A stretch of DNA of 64,000 nucleotides from Phymatolithon calcareum (GCA_977006965.1 OZ345369.1:248001-312000), one strand, 5' to 3'. Shown: positions 10,111 to 21,957, numbered from the stretch's first letter. Made by a program: numbers and translations. Notes: generated by a model from the sequence alone, not told the origin.

Positions 10111-10755
10111 ATTTCTCCAACAGGCGTACCGGAAAAGCTAGCAACTTGAGGATAGCAGAGGATTTCTCCAGCCGGAAAAGCGATCGCACACTTTCTTCAG
10201 GAGCTTATTTATGCTGAAATGGAAACGCTTGGAAGGTTTCTGAAGACGCGTGAGAAATTTTGAACCGTTTTCAGGAACTACTTCACTGTTTCGGTCTATC
10301 TGGTGACTAAACATAAACAGCTATATACATCAACCTCCATCCGACCCAGACGCGACGACTGGTACACCGAATCTGCAAATGAAACACTTTCCTGGAACAT
10401 TTTGGTGGAATCTGAAGCAGGAAGAATTCCTCTGGAATTTGTTATATGCTCCTTACGAATTCGTGCTTTCTCTCTCTGCGTCACGTGATTGCAATTTCTT
10501 ATATTGAAATCAGCATACACAGTAGTTTACTCGTTGCTCGTCGGTTCTGGACGTTTTTTTGCCACGGAACCTCAAATTCTTTTATGCAGGGCTCTCTCTG
10601 ATTTTCAAATCTTTCTAACAGTAAGATCAATTTTGGACCATAAACACGTTTGTCCGTTAGAACTGGCACGAGGCTAGAAGAAAATGGTACGCTTCTGGTC
10701 AGTACAAAGGGTCCAAGAAGACATACCGCAACAGCTCGTAACGACAAATGCAGAT
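10111..10755. other. No recognised gene
   Basis: Short frames lie on both strands. Nothing recognisable was seen apart from a weak LINE-like reading near 10680-10755. Confidence 0.3.
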
Positions 10756-10975
10756 ATGAGGGGCGGAATGGAATGTTTTTATTTTACAAGCCCTCAACGC
10801 TAACATACACAGACAACGCAGCAGCTTGGTTCAGAGTATCTCCCCGTGTAACAATTATGTCCCTGATCACAATTTCTGCACTTATCTCCATCTTCTCCAA
10901 CTCTAGTTCCATCACCTGCTACGATTTTCTTCTTCGTAGTAAACAATGCCATGTAGACATCTAAGTAGGAAGCAA
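10756..10975 (-). repeat. LINE family 1 3' fragment, minus strand
   Basis: Read on the minus strand, this segment aligns with 30590-30760. Both contain a GAGATGGAGATAAGTG-like stretch and end with the GTTGAGGGCTTGTAAAATAA terminus. It is a 5'-truncated LINE end with no intact frame. Confidence 0.55.
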
Positions 10976-11520
10976 AAAATCTTCTTGCAGTGTTAAGAAA
11001 ACTTTGGGGGCGGCTGTTAAACAGGAGCCCGCTCGGGTGGACAACTTGAGGCCACACTTAGGGGGCTTCTTGCAACGCGACGGTTGTGCTGGGGAGTTTA
11101 ACGATATCCCGGTCCGATCGCATGGTGAATCGCATTTTCACAAAAATCTTCCAGTATGCAGCGGGTCTGAAGCTGCCCAGGGCTTTGCAAACTTCGGAGG
11201 GCCATCAATGGCCAACTCAATCGCGGAAGAAAACTGTAGAACCGGCAGGCGGCTCCTAACATTGCGGGCTACAGTACAGCGTTGGGAGGTTTAGCGACGT
11301 CCCAGGTCGGAGCGGCGCAGCGAGACGGTAATGAGAGTTTCAGGGCAGCGAAACAGTCTTCAGGTGGGGTTCTTGCGGCGCTGATATGCTTTTCAGCTGC
11401 TGTCGAATTTTCATCTTGATGGATTTTTCTCACAAGTTTCTCGGCACTTTGCGGGTTGCTCCCACTGGCGGTTCAGTACGCCATTGGAAGATTTCCGTAA
11501 GTGTCTACAACAATGATGGC
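10976..11520. other. No recognised gene; weak internal duplication
   Basis: A 96-codon plus frame (11004-11294) has no known motif. Two stretches about 205 bp apart (near 11090 and 11280) look alike (CTGGGGAGTTTAACGA versus TTGGGAGGTTTAGCGA), which suggests an old internal duplication. Confidence 0.3.
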
Positions 11521-11885
11521 GGATAGATTCAGAAACAAAGTTAGACAGTACATGGAGACCCTGGATCGCAACTTGTTAGTCTAGGAACTCAAAGAAGAAG
11601 ACAGAGCGGCAACCGAGAAGGCACTAGATGACATTTTAATCTTCAGCAAAATTATCATCGAGAGTATGCAGAATGAAGAAGACCTTCTACTGAAAGAAGA
11701 AGTGACGTTTCGAAAACTGTTAGGAAGAGTTATCAAAAACAATCGAGTATATGCTAGGCGCTCAGATATAATACCAAACATAAGACTAGAGCCACCCTAA
11801 TGAGCGTAGCACCTTGAGGAAGCCTTGTATTCGTATGACTGTGGGGCTTTATAAAATAATAATAAAAACTTCTCGTTTCTCATCT
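11520..11885 (+). repeat. LINE family 1 C-terminal and 3' fragment
   Basis: The plus frame reads YMETLDRNLLV, a stop, then ELKEEDRAATEKALDDILIF and SMQNEEDLLLKE. It parallels the tails at 4074, 23640 and 28300. It ends near 11850 with a GGGGCTTTATAAAATAATAA tail, which also matches the reverse complement of 21425-21480. It is a 5'-truncated relic. Confidence 0.55.
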
Positions 11886-12875
11886 CTTAGCGGATGGCGT
11901 TCGGTGTGCAACAACTAGTTCCCTCTTTTGCGGAAAACCAGTATGCTGATATATGTCATTTCCGCTCTTCAGTAGCTACAGTTGTTTAGTCCTAACATCC
12001 AGTCTCACTTAGGGTTGGAACTACAAAGTTTTTGATATTGATGCAAAACTTCAATAGGTTATTCTACAAACAAGCTGTGTCCGTCATGGAGGCGTCCAGA
12101 TTCGCCCATGGTATCCCTTTGTGTGTCTTCAAGATTTCAAGTGCGATGTGCGGGAAAATGCGCAACGTGATCAGTAACAGCTACAAAACATTTCCCGATC
12201 ACAGGCGGGAAAATGAAATTCACCCAACGAGAAACGGAGAAGAGGGAGAGAGGGTGCAGGATCTCTGAGATTGCAAGATGTTGAAGACCGCTACCGGAAG
12301 CCGCATCCTCACATAAACTCCAGTCCCTACATTATTGCAACGCTGACCCCCATGGACGATGCGACAGCTTGACATTTGGGGAAGTCATCCAAATGACACC
12401 AGTGATTTGGAAGTCTAATTTCTCGGAGCGCTTAGGAACGGAGCCGTTTTGGGGCAGTACGCATGACGGTTGTCCAAATAATCTGAATTTATATACAGGC
12501 GACAAAGATATTTATCACTGAAGCCACGTCATATTTTGTTCTCAGCAAAGAGAGTGGCATGAGCATACGGTCACACTTCCACACTGGGAAATCGCGATGG
12601 ACCGAAACTGCTTATAATGGCTGCTGTGCAAAGCTGCATGCTGTCGTGTAATGTTCGCGAGGAAAGCATGCGACGTCGGAGAGGAATGGAGAAGAAGCAG
12701 AAAAAAGTATATTTTTTAAAGTTACCAACGCATCTGCTTTCGCGTGGGGCAACTTTTCGGTTGCCAAGAAAATTTGACTTTATTCTGTCCGGTGAAGATT
12801 TTTTTATATTGGGAAGAGAAGAATGGAGGAAAATTGGGTTTGCGCACGCAATCAGGATGAGGGAGTCGGGGATGA
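11886..12875. other. No recognised gene
   Basis: A 158-codon plus frame (12617-13093) runs into the dispersed repeat below and has no recognisable domain. At 12720 the motif AAAGTTACCAACGCATCTGC belongs to a dispersed repeat also seen at 13317, 17138 and, inverted, at 20797. Confidence 0.3.
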
Positions 12876-12879
12876 GTGC

Positions 12880-13105
12880 GGGCAAAGTAACGGAATTCAA
12901 CTCAATCGCACAGATTCGACATCAAGACCTTCCTTCGCATCTCAATTGGTGGCATGTCGACTACAGTAAATGTGCATTTGGAAAAAAGTTTTACCGTATG
13001 TACTGGCCAATGAGCCACCAGTGTCTCCTACTCAGCATGAAACGACTCGTCACAGCGATCGCGCAATATACCAATTTCGGCGACGCGAATTGAATTGAAT
13101 GGAAT
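12880..13105 (+). repeat. Dispersed repeat S, copy 1
   Basis: This is one of four related copies of about 210-230 bp (also 19608, 21958 and 36895), all in the same orientation. Shared landmarks are AAAGTAACGGAA(C/T)TCA at the start, a GGTTCGACxTCA-type core, and TxCAAATTGGTGGCATG in the middle. No protein is evident. Confidence 0.55.
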
Positions 13106-13194
13106 TTTTGATGTAATTAATAAAACCTCCCGTTGCCAAGATTGTAGCCGGGACACCCGATGCTCAACATTTCTTCTTCGCCTACTATAAGACA

Positions 13195-13335
13195 GTTGAG
13201 TATTTGGCCAGAGGTACTAAACCTAGTAGGTTTTCGTGTCCCACCAGATCGTGTCGTACCCGCTACTCGCAAACGATACCAATGGCCTCTTGGCAGACGC
13301 GTTGGTAACTTTTAGAAAGTTACCAATGCGTCTGC
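13195..13335 (+). repeat. Dispersed repeat T, copy 1, ending in a foldback
   Basis: This segment aligns with 20690-20815 (plus) and with the reverse complement of 17138-17300. It ends in an inverted repeat: the arm CAGACGCGTTGGTAACTT (13294-13311) and its near-perfect complement at 13317-13334, with one mismatch and a 5-base loop. Confidence 0.55.
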
Positions 13336-14169
13336 AGAGACAGGTGATTTTATTTTAATTTTTTGAAAAATAAAAATCTACTTCTCATTTTTAAAAAAAT
13401 AAAGAATAAAAAGGAAAAAAACTTAGAAAGGTATATTTCTCATTCTCAACTGAATCCAAATTCGTTTGTCGTTCTCATATCGAAGCTGCAAGGCATTGAA
13501 GGGCGTGAAACATCCAATAACATACCATGCTCCGTGAGGCGATGGAGACCTACTGTAGCTGACCGTGCCGCTGCATTTTGAACCGTTGATCTGCGTTTGC
13601 GAGCGTCTTGCTCTGTAGATGTGTTTGCAGACAGTTACTCTCACAATCAGGTCAGTACTGCTTCTACTGTACGACGCCCAACTGATTGTATTGGGCTACC
13701 ATGCTACTTTTGTTTGCCACGAGTACAATGAGGGGTCATCACTGACTGTACTTGTGAGAACGGAAGGAACGTGCCACGCCAACAACGTTTGAAGGTAGCA
13801 CAAATAGTTTTAGGTACTCAGCAAAATACCTCAAGAGTGATAGAACGAAACGCTCCGCTGTACCGTCCGCAGACATATAGTCCGTTCCCACTTCCACAGT
13901 CACGCGTCACGACACTGTCAGGTAGTGTCGTGACGCAAGTACAGGTGTATTTGCAAGAAAGTAATCCATTCTTAGACAAAAGTGCTGGCAACCGGAGCCG
14001 CCCATCACCGACGCGAAGCACATTAAAGACAACATAGTTCATATGTGAGATGACCTTATCAAGAGCCCACTACCCTACTCCTCTAAGCCTTGTCCATTTT
14101 TTTCTCGACCTTTTACCTTCACTGCCGAAAAGTATTCTCTTCAACCTCACATAGACTGTTTCCCGAACG
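13336..14169. other. Intergenic region upstream of panC with short repeats
   Basis: Very A-rich sequence follows the foldback (13350-13430). The segment from about 13770 to 13915 resembles 20135-20260. No promoter element can be asserted for panC from sequence alone. Confidence 0.35.
13904..13936. repeat. Perfect 13-bp hairpin
   Basis: GCGTCACGACACT (13904-13916) is followed, after a 7-base loop, by its exact complement (13924-13936). A related single arm (CACGCGTCACGA) occurs near 20242, so it may be the terminus of a small dispersed element. Confidence 0.6.
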
Positions 14170-15150
14170 ATGCAATCCTCAGCGACCCCCATGCGGGAGA
14201 TTCGCACAGCTAAAGAAATGCGGCTTTACCGTGAGGCTCTCGATCCTTCAGCATCCATCGCTTTCGTTCCCACAATGGGTGCGCTCCACGAAGGTCATCT
14301 ATCCATCGTTCGCGCGGCGCGTGAGAACGACATCTGCATCGTTTCCATCTTCGTCAACGCAAAGCAGTTTGCTGATGGGGAAGCTTTTGATCGATACCCC
14401 ATAACCCGAGAAAGAGATATCCATCATCTACAAGCGCTTCATGTCGACGCCTTGTATCTCCCTCGCGAGGACGAAGTTTACCCAGACGGATACATGACGT
14501 ATGTATACCCTAATGTTGGCCACCCAAATCGGAACCCGCGCTCCGAAGGTGCCGCGCGCCCAACTTTTTTCCGTGGCGTCGCAACCGTAATGCTCCACCT
14601 CCTCGCCACAATACGCCCACACAGGTTGTACCTCGGGCAGAAAGACGCACAGCAATGCGCCGTCATGCGCGAGATTGTCGACGACCTGTGGATGGACGTA
14701 ACTGTAGTTGTGCTACCCACCGTGCGCGACTTCGACGGACTGGCCATGTCCTCGTGTAATGTATATCTCACCAGCTTAGAACGGCAGTACGCGTCTGTGA
14801 TTTTTAATGCCATGCGTGCGGCTCAGGAATTGTTTGACACAGGCGAGCGACAAGCGGACAGGTTGCGACAAGCGGCGAGAAATTTTATTGACCAGACATG
14901 GCAACATCCGACGGAGGTTAGGCTGGATGTTTCGTACATCAGCATTTGCGATAAGGATACGATTGTAGAAGTTGAGGGGGAGGTGCCTGCAGATAGGCAG
15001 ACCTTGATTTGCATTGCTGGCTCCATGGGGCACGCGCAATTGATTGACTGCTGGGAGCTTCGAGTGGGTGGATCTGCCACTGCGCATGCCTTGACGTCGG
15101 GTCGCTCTAGTAATGAACCCGATAATGAGGAGGACACCATGGTGGAATGA
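14170..15150 (+). CDS. panC: Pantothenate synthetase (pantoate-beta-alanine ligase)
   Basis: This enzyme condenses pantoate and beta-alanine with ATP to give pantothenate, the vitamin B5 precursor of coenzyme A. The 326-residue frame is uninterrupted and somewhat longer than the usual bacterial enzyme. Visible motifs are PTMGALHEGH (34-43, the HIGH-type nucleotide-binding motif), FVNAKQF (61-67), RPTFFRGVATVM (130-141), YLGQKDAQQ (154-162) and GLAMSSCNVYL (190-200). The acidic tail after about residue 300 is extra. The start is the first ATG, about 40 bases after a pyrimidine-rich stretch; Met8 is an alternative. Several motif residues differ from the family norm, notably Cys where MSSRN normally has Arg. 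It stands alone, with no linked pathway genes, which suits a eukaryote. I am confident of the family and less sure that full activity is retained. Confidence 0.92.
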   Translation: MQSSATPMREIRTAKEMRLYREALDPSASIAFVPTMGALHEGHLSIVRAARENDICIVSIFVNAKQFADGEAFDRYPITRERDIHHLQALHVDALYLPREDEVYPDGYMTYVYPNVGHPNRNPRSEGAARPTFFRGVATVMLHLLATIRPHRLYLGQKDAQQCAVMREIVDDLWMDVTVVVLPTVRDFDGLAMSSCNVYLTSLERQYASVIFNAMRAAQELFDTGERQADRLRQAARNFIDQTWQHPTEVRLDVSYISICDKDTIVEVEGEVPADRQTLICIAGSMGHAQLIDCWELRVGGSATAHALTSGRSSNEPDNEEDTMVE

Positions 15151-15153
15151 CAG

Positions 15154-16575
15154 AGGTACTAAACGAATTAAACACCTTACGGGATACTTATTCATGTGTA
15201 TCAGAAATGTGACATTTGGGTTGCCAGTTTGCACTTTGAAGCGATTGCATCGCTGCGAGAGCGAGGCAACAAGAGCAGAGTCAGGAATTTTTCCCCGCTC
15301 CAAGGCAGGGTTTTTTGAAATGGCAAGAGCTGTGCTCCGGCCTCCCCATGGGAGAAGACTATCACCTTATGGTAGTTTTGGTAGTACACGGATTCCGCCC
15401 TGAGTGGTGTGCCGCACTGCTCAAGGAAGCTGGGAGAGAGGACAGAAGGAGTTGAAAGAAGGTAACGAGTTGACCAGCTACCGTGAGCATCCTAAATGGT
15501 TTCCAACCCGGGTCATCCCTTTGAAGGACGGCGGCTGAAGATTGGCTGCGTAGAGATTTAGATGTTAAGCTCTCCGAAGCTCTGCACTTTGTGCGGCTTA
15601 GAGCTGTTGTGACATCAAATACCATTCGTATCTGTTAAAGTCTACTGTAGCCGTAAGGATGTGAAGTTGCTATAGGACAACTCCGAAACATGCATTAAAG
15701 AAGAAGAAGAAGAGAGTGAGGCACCTTAGTACCAGGACCAAAAATGCCGTGGTCTGCGACATTACCTCACCAAAGGTGCTTCAAGGTCATCTGCGCATGC
15801 AGAAGGCCATCGACATGATGCGGATCCAACAAAGTCAATCAGGACCAGCAATTTAATTGTGAAGCCAGAGCCATCTCATTTCGGTTCGTCATTAGTGCAC
15901 GCCTGGCTCCGTCTCTTGCACCACAGTCATTATCGAGGAAGTAAAGAGTACACACTATTGTTTCTGCTTTTACTTTCCGAACCAATCTGAATAGAGAACA
16001 AACGCTCTATCTCTACCGAAATAGGAACAAAGTTATTCCTCCCCTGTGCCATTGCTATGCTGTAATTGCAGGCACTTCACGAAGTCGGATCCATAGCATT
16101 AGTTTCTCACACCGAGCAATCTAACACGCCTAATCCTCTATAGGGACGGCCATGAACCCTGCACACAACGCGGTCGCGGCAACATGGGCCACAGGAAGGC
16201 CTCGAATGTTGTCAAATATGCAGCTCATACAGCATGACCATAGCTTACTCGTTCCTAAAATATGGCCGACACTAGTAAAACATGCGTTCAGAGTTCGATT
16301 CCTCCTGCAATCTGGTTACCCATGTTGGAAGAGCAAGGAGAGCATATGGTAGTAGTTCTGAAAGATGTTCTGATTCACTTTCTAACGCAGCCGCGAGGGA
16401 TTCGAGCAGCCATCCTATTGAAAGCGAGGAGATAGCAGTGGTCGTTGATCGCGCCTTCCCTCTGGATGTCGATTAAACAAATGAATCGGTTTCCGTCATC
16501 TTTCCTGGATCGTTGACCTTGTTGTTCTTTTGGATTGTCGCCCACATTCATGGAATCCTGATTGTTGCCATGTCC
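15154..16575. other. No recognised gene
   Basis: The region holds short frames only, including a 96-codon plus frame at 15113-15403 that overlaps the panC end. A GAA-rich simple repeat lies near 15696-15715. A GTTCGATTCC string near 16290 was examined as a tRNA B box and rejected. Confidence 0.3.
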
Positions 16576-16580
16576 GGTTA

Positions 16581-17095
16581 TTCTTTCTTTCTTTCTTTCT
16601 TTATTGCGGAAAGATCGCTCACAATTATGGTAAGCGTCTAGAGCTGTTTTGCAACAGCATCTAATTGTTCAGAAATTTGAGTAGGGCTAGGGGTCTCTCA
16701 CGGCATACCTCTTCTACAGTCTTTTTTCCCAATCGGCCAATATATTTTCGTCGTGAGGCGGAACGTCCATCACATCGTAGGATTAGGTGTTCGGTAGTTT
16801 CCTTGGAACCAGAATTACAGGCCTTGCACACTGGATCGAACGGAATTACTTCCATATTCCATCCGTGGTGAAAAGTGGCAAACACTGGGGTGCAGTCTCC
16901 AATCAGCTGATGCAGCATCACCTTTGCTCGTCTATGCGATGTCCGGCTATTCGGAATGTGCACATACTGGTCTAACTGCGTGACAAAATAGCTTCTTATA
17001 GCCGTGAGTGCTACTAGTCGTATCCATTCCTTGAGAGCCAGACTCGAGAGAGAATTTTCAGTCCGGTGTAAAAAAGAAGTGACTTTGTTACACAT
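16581..17095 (-). repeat. 5'-truncated RNase H LINE (family 2), 3' end
   Basis: On the minus strand this encodes the C-terminus of a second LINE family. It contains HRRAKVMLHQLIGDCTP, the zinc motif CKACNSGSKETTEHLILRC (C-x2-C-x9-H-x4-C) and GRLGKKTVEEVCRERPLALL. It matches 27950-28265 closely over that stretch. Upstream of HRRA the sequence diverges (a frame beginning MCNKVTSFLHRTENS). The 3' end is GCAATAAAG followed by a (GAAA)n tail, here read as (TTTC)n at 16581-16603. It is a relic without RT. Confidence 0.75.
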
Positions 17096-17137
17096 ATATT
17101 ATGCCATTAGAAGAAGAAGTCAGAGATTTCATTTAAA

Positions 17138-17300
17138 AGTTACCAATGCATCTGCAGACGCTTGGGGGCAACTGTGCTAAGGCCACAGGGCCACCGAACA
17201 GGGTCTTTCTTGATTGAACGTTTGCATTGTCGGGTGTAACACGATCTGATGGAGTACAAAAACCTACCTCTGGCCCACAAATTGAGCCGCAAGTGGGAAA
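17138..17300 (-). repeat. Dispersed repeat T, copy 2
   Basis: Reverse-complement homologue of 13195-13335. It includes the GTTACCAATGCATCTGCAGA terminus and the GGGCCAGAGGTAGG / GATCGTGTTACACC landmarks when read on the minus strand. Confidence 0.5.
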
Positions 17301-19607
17301 ATTATTCCACTATACTGTGTCACGCATAGTCGGCGCGAAGTGGACCGGATGTTTTCACGCTGCGATCGCACCTTAGCCGCTTGTAACATTGCAAGGACTT
17401 CGTCAAGTGCTCCTCTTGTGTAGGCATTTTCTTTGGGTGATAGCTCGTCTTTTGATAGGCCTGTCTTGATATCTTCGATAGCATCTGTTCCAGTTTGACC
17501 TCCTACTTCTATGAGCTCCGACGTTCATATGCACTGAATTTCGAAATGACCCTTTTATGGCCACGGTCCTGTGTCTCCTTGACTTGAAGAACAATTTCGG
17601 CGGCAGTTTATGTCTTCAGACTTGCAAATTTCGTGGAATTGTTCATGCCGTATAAATCCTCCGCGCACTAGATTTAGTCTTTTGTAGTCGGTAAGGCTAT
17701 CCTCATGAAGACCATCTCTGCTTTCGATAGCTTCAATATGTACCCACTACAAGGTCGCGTGTCTGAACTGAGTCCGGTGGCCATACTTGAGAGTATGACT
17801 GTAATGCATGTGTACGGCGCAAGCGCTAAATCTGATCCAGCACGGAACCTCGAGGAGGATAAATGGTCCTCCAGAGGGCTTCATAACTTTCTTCAAATAT
17901 CGTGTTCGTGTGTCCCGAGTTCAGATGCTTTTCAATAGTTTAGATCCTAGCCAAGTCTTAACACAGAGCTCGCTTTCTAGCAGATACATCTTTCCTACTT
18001 GCAGAACAATTTTAGAACCTCTGCAATACTCACAGGCGGGAAAGATCTGAGTTGCCAAATTATTGTTATGTGTTTTCGAGACATGAATTATAAAGCCGTG
18101 GAGGCGCTGTCTTTGAATCCTGATTAGGCCTCGTAACGTTCTTTTGGGACAGGGATTCTCGCCTTTTTGATATTTCCTGATGCCTCTGCTTATGGATATT
18201 CATTTGCAATAGCACAGATATAACGATTCACTTTTATCAGAATGAGGGCCACCTCTGAATGCTTTAGTTACTTGCCGTTCTGTTTCCTGTCGATACACAC
18301 ACTCCTCTATGTTAGCCTTTGTGCTACTATAATCAAGAGCATCCCTTGTTTGTAGGGGGATGTCATGTGCCTTTAAGGTCATACACTTGACCTGACAGAG
18401 CCAGGAATTGGCATTCTGTCTGACAGTCAGTGCATGAGGCTGGAACCAGGCTGGGAAGTGCAAAAAAACTGTCGATGACCAATGCCCTAGATTTTGAGAT
18501 ATCTTTAACAATGTAATTTCCTCCAATCGACCACCAAACCGAGGTCCAATTGTTTAAAAGTTGACTGTTGCTTTAAAAAGTCTTTGAAATTGTTGCTCCA
18601 ATCTGACGCACGATTCCTTTAGGAAAATCTATTTGCGGGCAGAGACGACCAGTGCTACCAACTATACCCTCTTTAGGGTCCTCAAGATTAAGCACATGTG
18701 CAGGGAAGTAGCGCAGGGTAAGTAGTTCTCAAATCAAATTAGTCATCGGCGGATCCTAAATTACAGTATTTAAGTGCTGCGCTGAGAGTCTGCTGGAGAA
18801 CTTCTCCTACGGCAGAGAAAACTCCATATGCAAGCGCGAAAAGGGAGCGAGGGCGACTACATTCCACAATTCCAAATTGTTATAGACTATCAGCGACTGA
18901 TGCATTCATATGAAGTCCATAGCCTACATTGTTCAGGGCAGAGTCACATGCACGCGAAGACGGGTTAACAGTTGGGCAAGGCATCAATAGGACTTAGAAG
19001 AGTCAGGTAGAATTGCCAATGATCTGTAATGCGTAAGAACAAGGTAGGTTGAGGAGACACATAAGACGGAGAGGGAAATTCGTTATTGCATCTTTACGCG
19101 CAAGACGGATCGATTGTGAGCACGAACGGATATTCCACGCATACGGGTCGCTATTGGCAACAGAATCAATGTCTTCTTTTCAGTCTCAAAAACAAGAAAG
19201 AAAGGACAGGATAGTGACAATGGAGCACAGCGAAATCACTGTGGACCGGGATAGAACGTGGGAGCACTAATATTGTCTTCAGCGCAAAACTTGAGATTCA
19301 GGATGCATTTCTGGCTCACGTCAACGTCAGCTCTTCAGTTCAGACGCTACGAGCGGGATATCGTTCCATACTACGAGTCAATGAGTGCTCCACATGACGA
19401 TATTACGGAGGACTCTATGGTACGTGCCAGTGAGACGAACAAGAAGAAATGTAGATATTTTGCCAACACATCTGCAGAATCTTGAAGCATGCCAGCGGGA
19501 CGAGAAAACCCTTAGGAAATAAATAAAAAAACTCTGGGTCGGAGAGAACAAAGGACAAAAAATGGCCATGGACACTCACGCAAAAATGAGGGATGTGAAT
19601 GAATGGC
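17301..19607. other. No recognised gene; one coding-like minus stretch
   Basis: A minus frame at about 17525-17270 reads VGGQTGTDAIEDIKTGLSKD and continues for some 80 codons with protein-like composition, but I recognise no family. The rest (17600-19600) has short frames only. A motif like repeat T (TTTGCCAACACATCTGCAGA) occurs at 19460. Confidence 0.25.
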
Positions 19608-19820
19608 GTTAAAGTAATGGAAATCACCATGGTGGCGCATATTGGACGCCAACCGACCTTCCTACGGTACGCAATTGGTGGGTCATCCACTTCGATTGAC
19701 ACGAAACGGAAAAAGTTTTACTATTTTCCAAGCTTATGACTCAGCTTGATGCGACGCGCCCGAAAGATCTCGCAACGCACGAATTTCGGCGACAAGGGTT
19801 GCATGAGATGGAATCTTTAT
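19608..19820 (+). repeat. Dispersed repeat S, copy 2
   Basis: This copy aligns with 12880-13105 (shared TTGGTGGGTCATCCACTTCG-like core and the AATTTCGGCGAC / GAATGGAAT-type end). It is the most diverged of the four copies. Confidence 0.45.
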
Positions 19821-20689
19821 TGTAACGAAGCCTTCCGGATTCAAGAATACATACCGTTGTGCAGCTCACGAAAACGCAAAAAAGGGGACCGAAAAACTTT
19901 GGATCTCCTATAATCCTATCTCAGAGGTTCGGAGAGTGACGAGCTTAATCATAAAGATGAATTGGAATATCCTAAACCATCTAGTAGCCTACAGTACTTC
20001 GCGATCTCAGGGAGGCAAGGCTAACCATGACGCTGCATTTTGAGTCATATATTTGTCCTCAAATTTTGATGTGAACACCGTCAGTAACTTTCACCATTAC
20101 ATTGCTGTACGCCTCTACCTTGCTCGCAACTAAAAATACTTCAAACGCCAACAACTCTTGGAGATAGCACATTAGCGCTAGAACAATGCGTTCCCCTGGT
20201 GCCTTTCATAGTCACAGAGTCCTTTCCCACCTTCACGGTCACGCGTCACGAAAACGTCCTAACGAGCGAGAAGTCTTCCATCTTTTGAAAAATGTGCACC
20301 CCTCAGCAGCAGTTTACTGGGAATAAGCACAGTAAAGTCAACAAATATGAAACTAGAAATATCACCAACTTTTATCGCACTGGAGAGCTCTACTCAGGGT
20401 TTTTCACTTCCGACTCGGGTTTGCAACTCCGATGCCGCACAGTATTCCCATCAGCCTCGGACTTACAGCCTCCCGCACATTGCACATCTGAGCGACCGTC
20501 ATGCGAGAGCTACGCTCTGTAAAAGGCTTGTGCCTCCACAGTCAAGCTCTCGATCGATGTCATTCCCTCAATGTGCGCTCTCTTTGAAAGCTATCAAACG
20601 ACTCCCGAGAACAGCACCTCTGGACTGCACGTGTCCAAATTGGAGTTTGAGATGCAAAGTTTATATGTGTCAAGGAGACCAGAGGTGGG
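19821..20689. other. No recognised gene; short repeat shared with 13.77-13.92 kb
   Basis: The part at 20135-20260 resembles the sequence upstream of panC (CGCCAACAAC at its start, TCACGCGTCACGA at its end). The frames at 20292-20706 have no known motif. Confidence 0.3.
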
Positions 20690-20820
20690 GTTTTGTAGCC
20701 CACTGAATCGTGTTCCACCCACAAAAAAAGAACTTTTCATTAGACAGAATCCGACCAAAACCTCTTGGCACTAGGAAAGCTTCCCCAAGCGTCAGCAGAT
20801 GCGTTGGCAACATTTAAATA
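20690..20820 (+). repeat. Dispersed repeat T, copy 3
   Basis: Homologous to 13195-13315. It ends with CAGCAGATGCGTTGGCAACA and an AT-rich tail, TTTAAATAAAAATCTACC. Confidence 0.5.
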
Positions 20821-21154
20821 AAAATCTACCTTTCTTCCTCATGTACGTGTCAATTTCGCCGCTTTGATACTAATCCATGGGTTAACTTTACAGTTTACGT
20901 TGTTACAAGGCAAAGCAACATGGACCAGAAGAGTGCTTGTCTATTAGCAAGGTCCTTCGTGTGGTCAGGCTCGGCAGTTGGACTTTGATATTTGGGACAG
21001 GAAGATATTTAGAATATTGCCGACTTCTAATGCATCTACAAAGGCAGACCGGCTAAGCGAACAAACGGAATTTTCCAAGCATTCGGGACACAAATGGCAA
21101 CTGAAGCCACGCCTGCATTATTTTGCCAACTCCGCAGAATGCAAGGCCAAATGT

Positions 21155-21345
21155 GGTCGAGTCCAAGCAACAACAATCCCGTAGAGGACTGAGATAGGAC
21201 AACTTTGAGTCCTGAATTTTCCCGTCCGCCATACTGGTGGACGTTTCGTGAGCTGCACAAAGATAGGTAGCATCAGAGGAAGCCTTGCCCATATCTTCGG
21301 AAGTCTGTGGGGCTTTTAAATAAACTTGAAAGGAAAAAAAAATAT
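21155..21345 (+). repeat. LINE family 1 3'-end subfamily fragment
   Basis: This segment is about 85-90% identical by eye to 28443-28453 joined to 28787-28945. Landmarks are GTCGAGTCCAAGCA, CCCGTAGAGGACTGAGATAG, and the end GGGGCTTTTAAATAAACTTG followed by an A-rich tail. It is a truncated LINE end with no complete frame. Confidence 0.55.
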
Positions 21346-21419
21346 TTTGCCAACGACGAGAACGAAATGACCAAATAGCTGCGCTTGCACATTGCGCAAA
21401 CGCGGTGGACCGGGTATTT

Positions 21420-21655
21420 TCTTCGAAATTTAATTTTTATAAGCCCCAAAGCCTTATGAATATACGGACAACGCTTCCTCAGGCACTACCCATAGTTGAG
21501 TTGATATTCTACTCTCTTTGGTCATCTGTCGAAGGCCCCGGCATGTACTCGCTGGTGGACCGGGTATGTATTTGAACGAAGAGAACTTGCTCGAGAGCAA
21601 GTTTAGGCGTTAACTTAAAAATTGACGTCATCTGCAATAAAGAAAGAAAGAAAGA
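21420..21655. repeat. Inverted LINE tail and a (GAAA)n-tailed fragment
   Basis: The part at 21425-21490 is the reverse complement of the 11800-11850 LINE tail. The part ending at 21655 finishes with GCAATAAAGAAAGAAAGAAA, the tail of the RNase H LINE family, although its upstream sequence differs. It might be a short element borrowing that tail. Confidence 0.4.
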
Positions 21656-21957
21656 ACATGAGAACATCTAAGAATTTCAATTGTGCAGAAGTTGAGAGTT
21701 GTGATGGAAATTTCACTGACGCCAACGTCCACTCAAGACTTTGGATTCTACTGGAAGCTCTTCATTGGGACAATGTTCCATTCTAAGCTTCTGTTATTTG
21801 AGTATCTAACAATAGTACATAATAACAGCTATATGATTCGTGCATGTTGGACAAGGAAGACCATAGGAAAGAAAAAACAAACTAAGTCGGAGAGAAGAAT
21901 GAAGAAACACAGGGTACGCACTTGCAAGTTTGAATATGGAGGTGGTAAAGCAGATGC

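Noticed and set aside
16270-16330. tRNA gene, from a GTTCGATTCC string resembling a B box
   Set aside because: The flanking bases do not pair as a T-stem, and no acceptor or anticodon arm could be formed around it.
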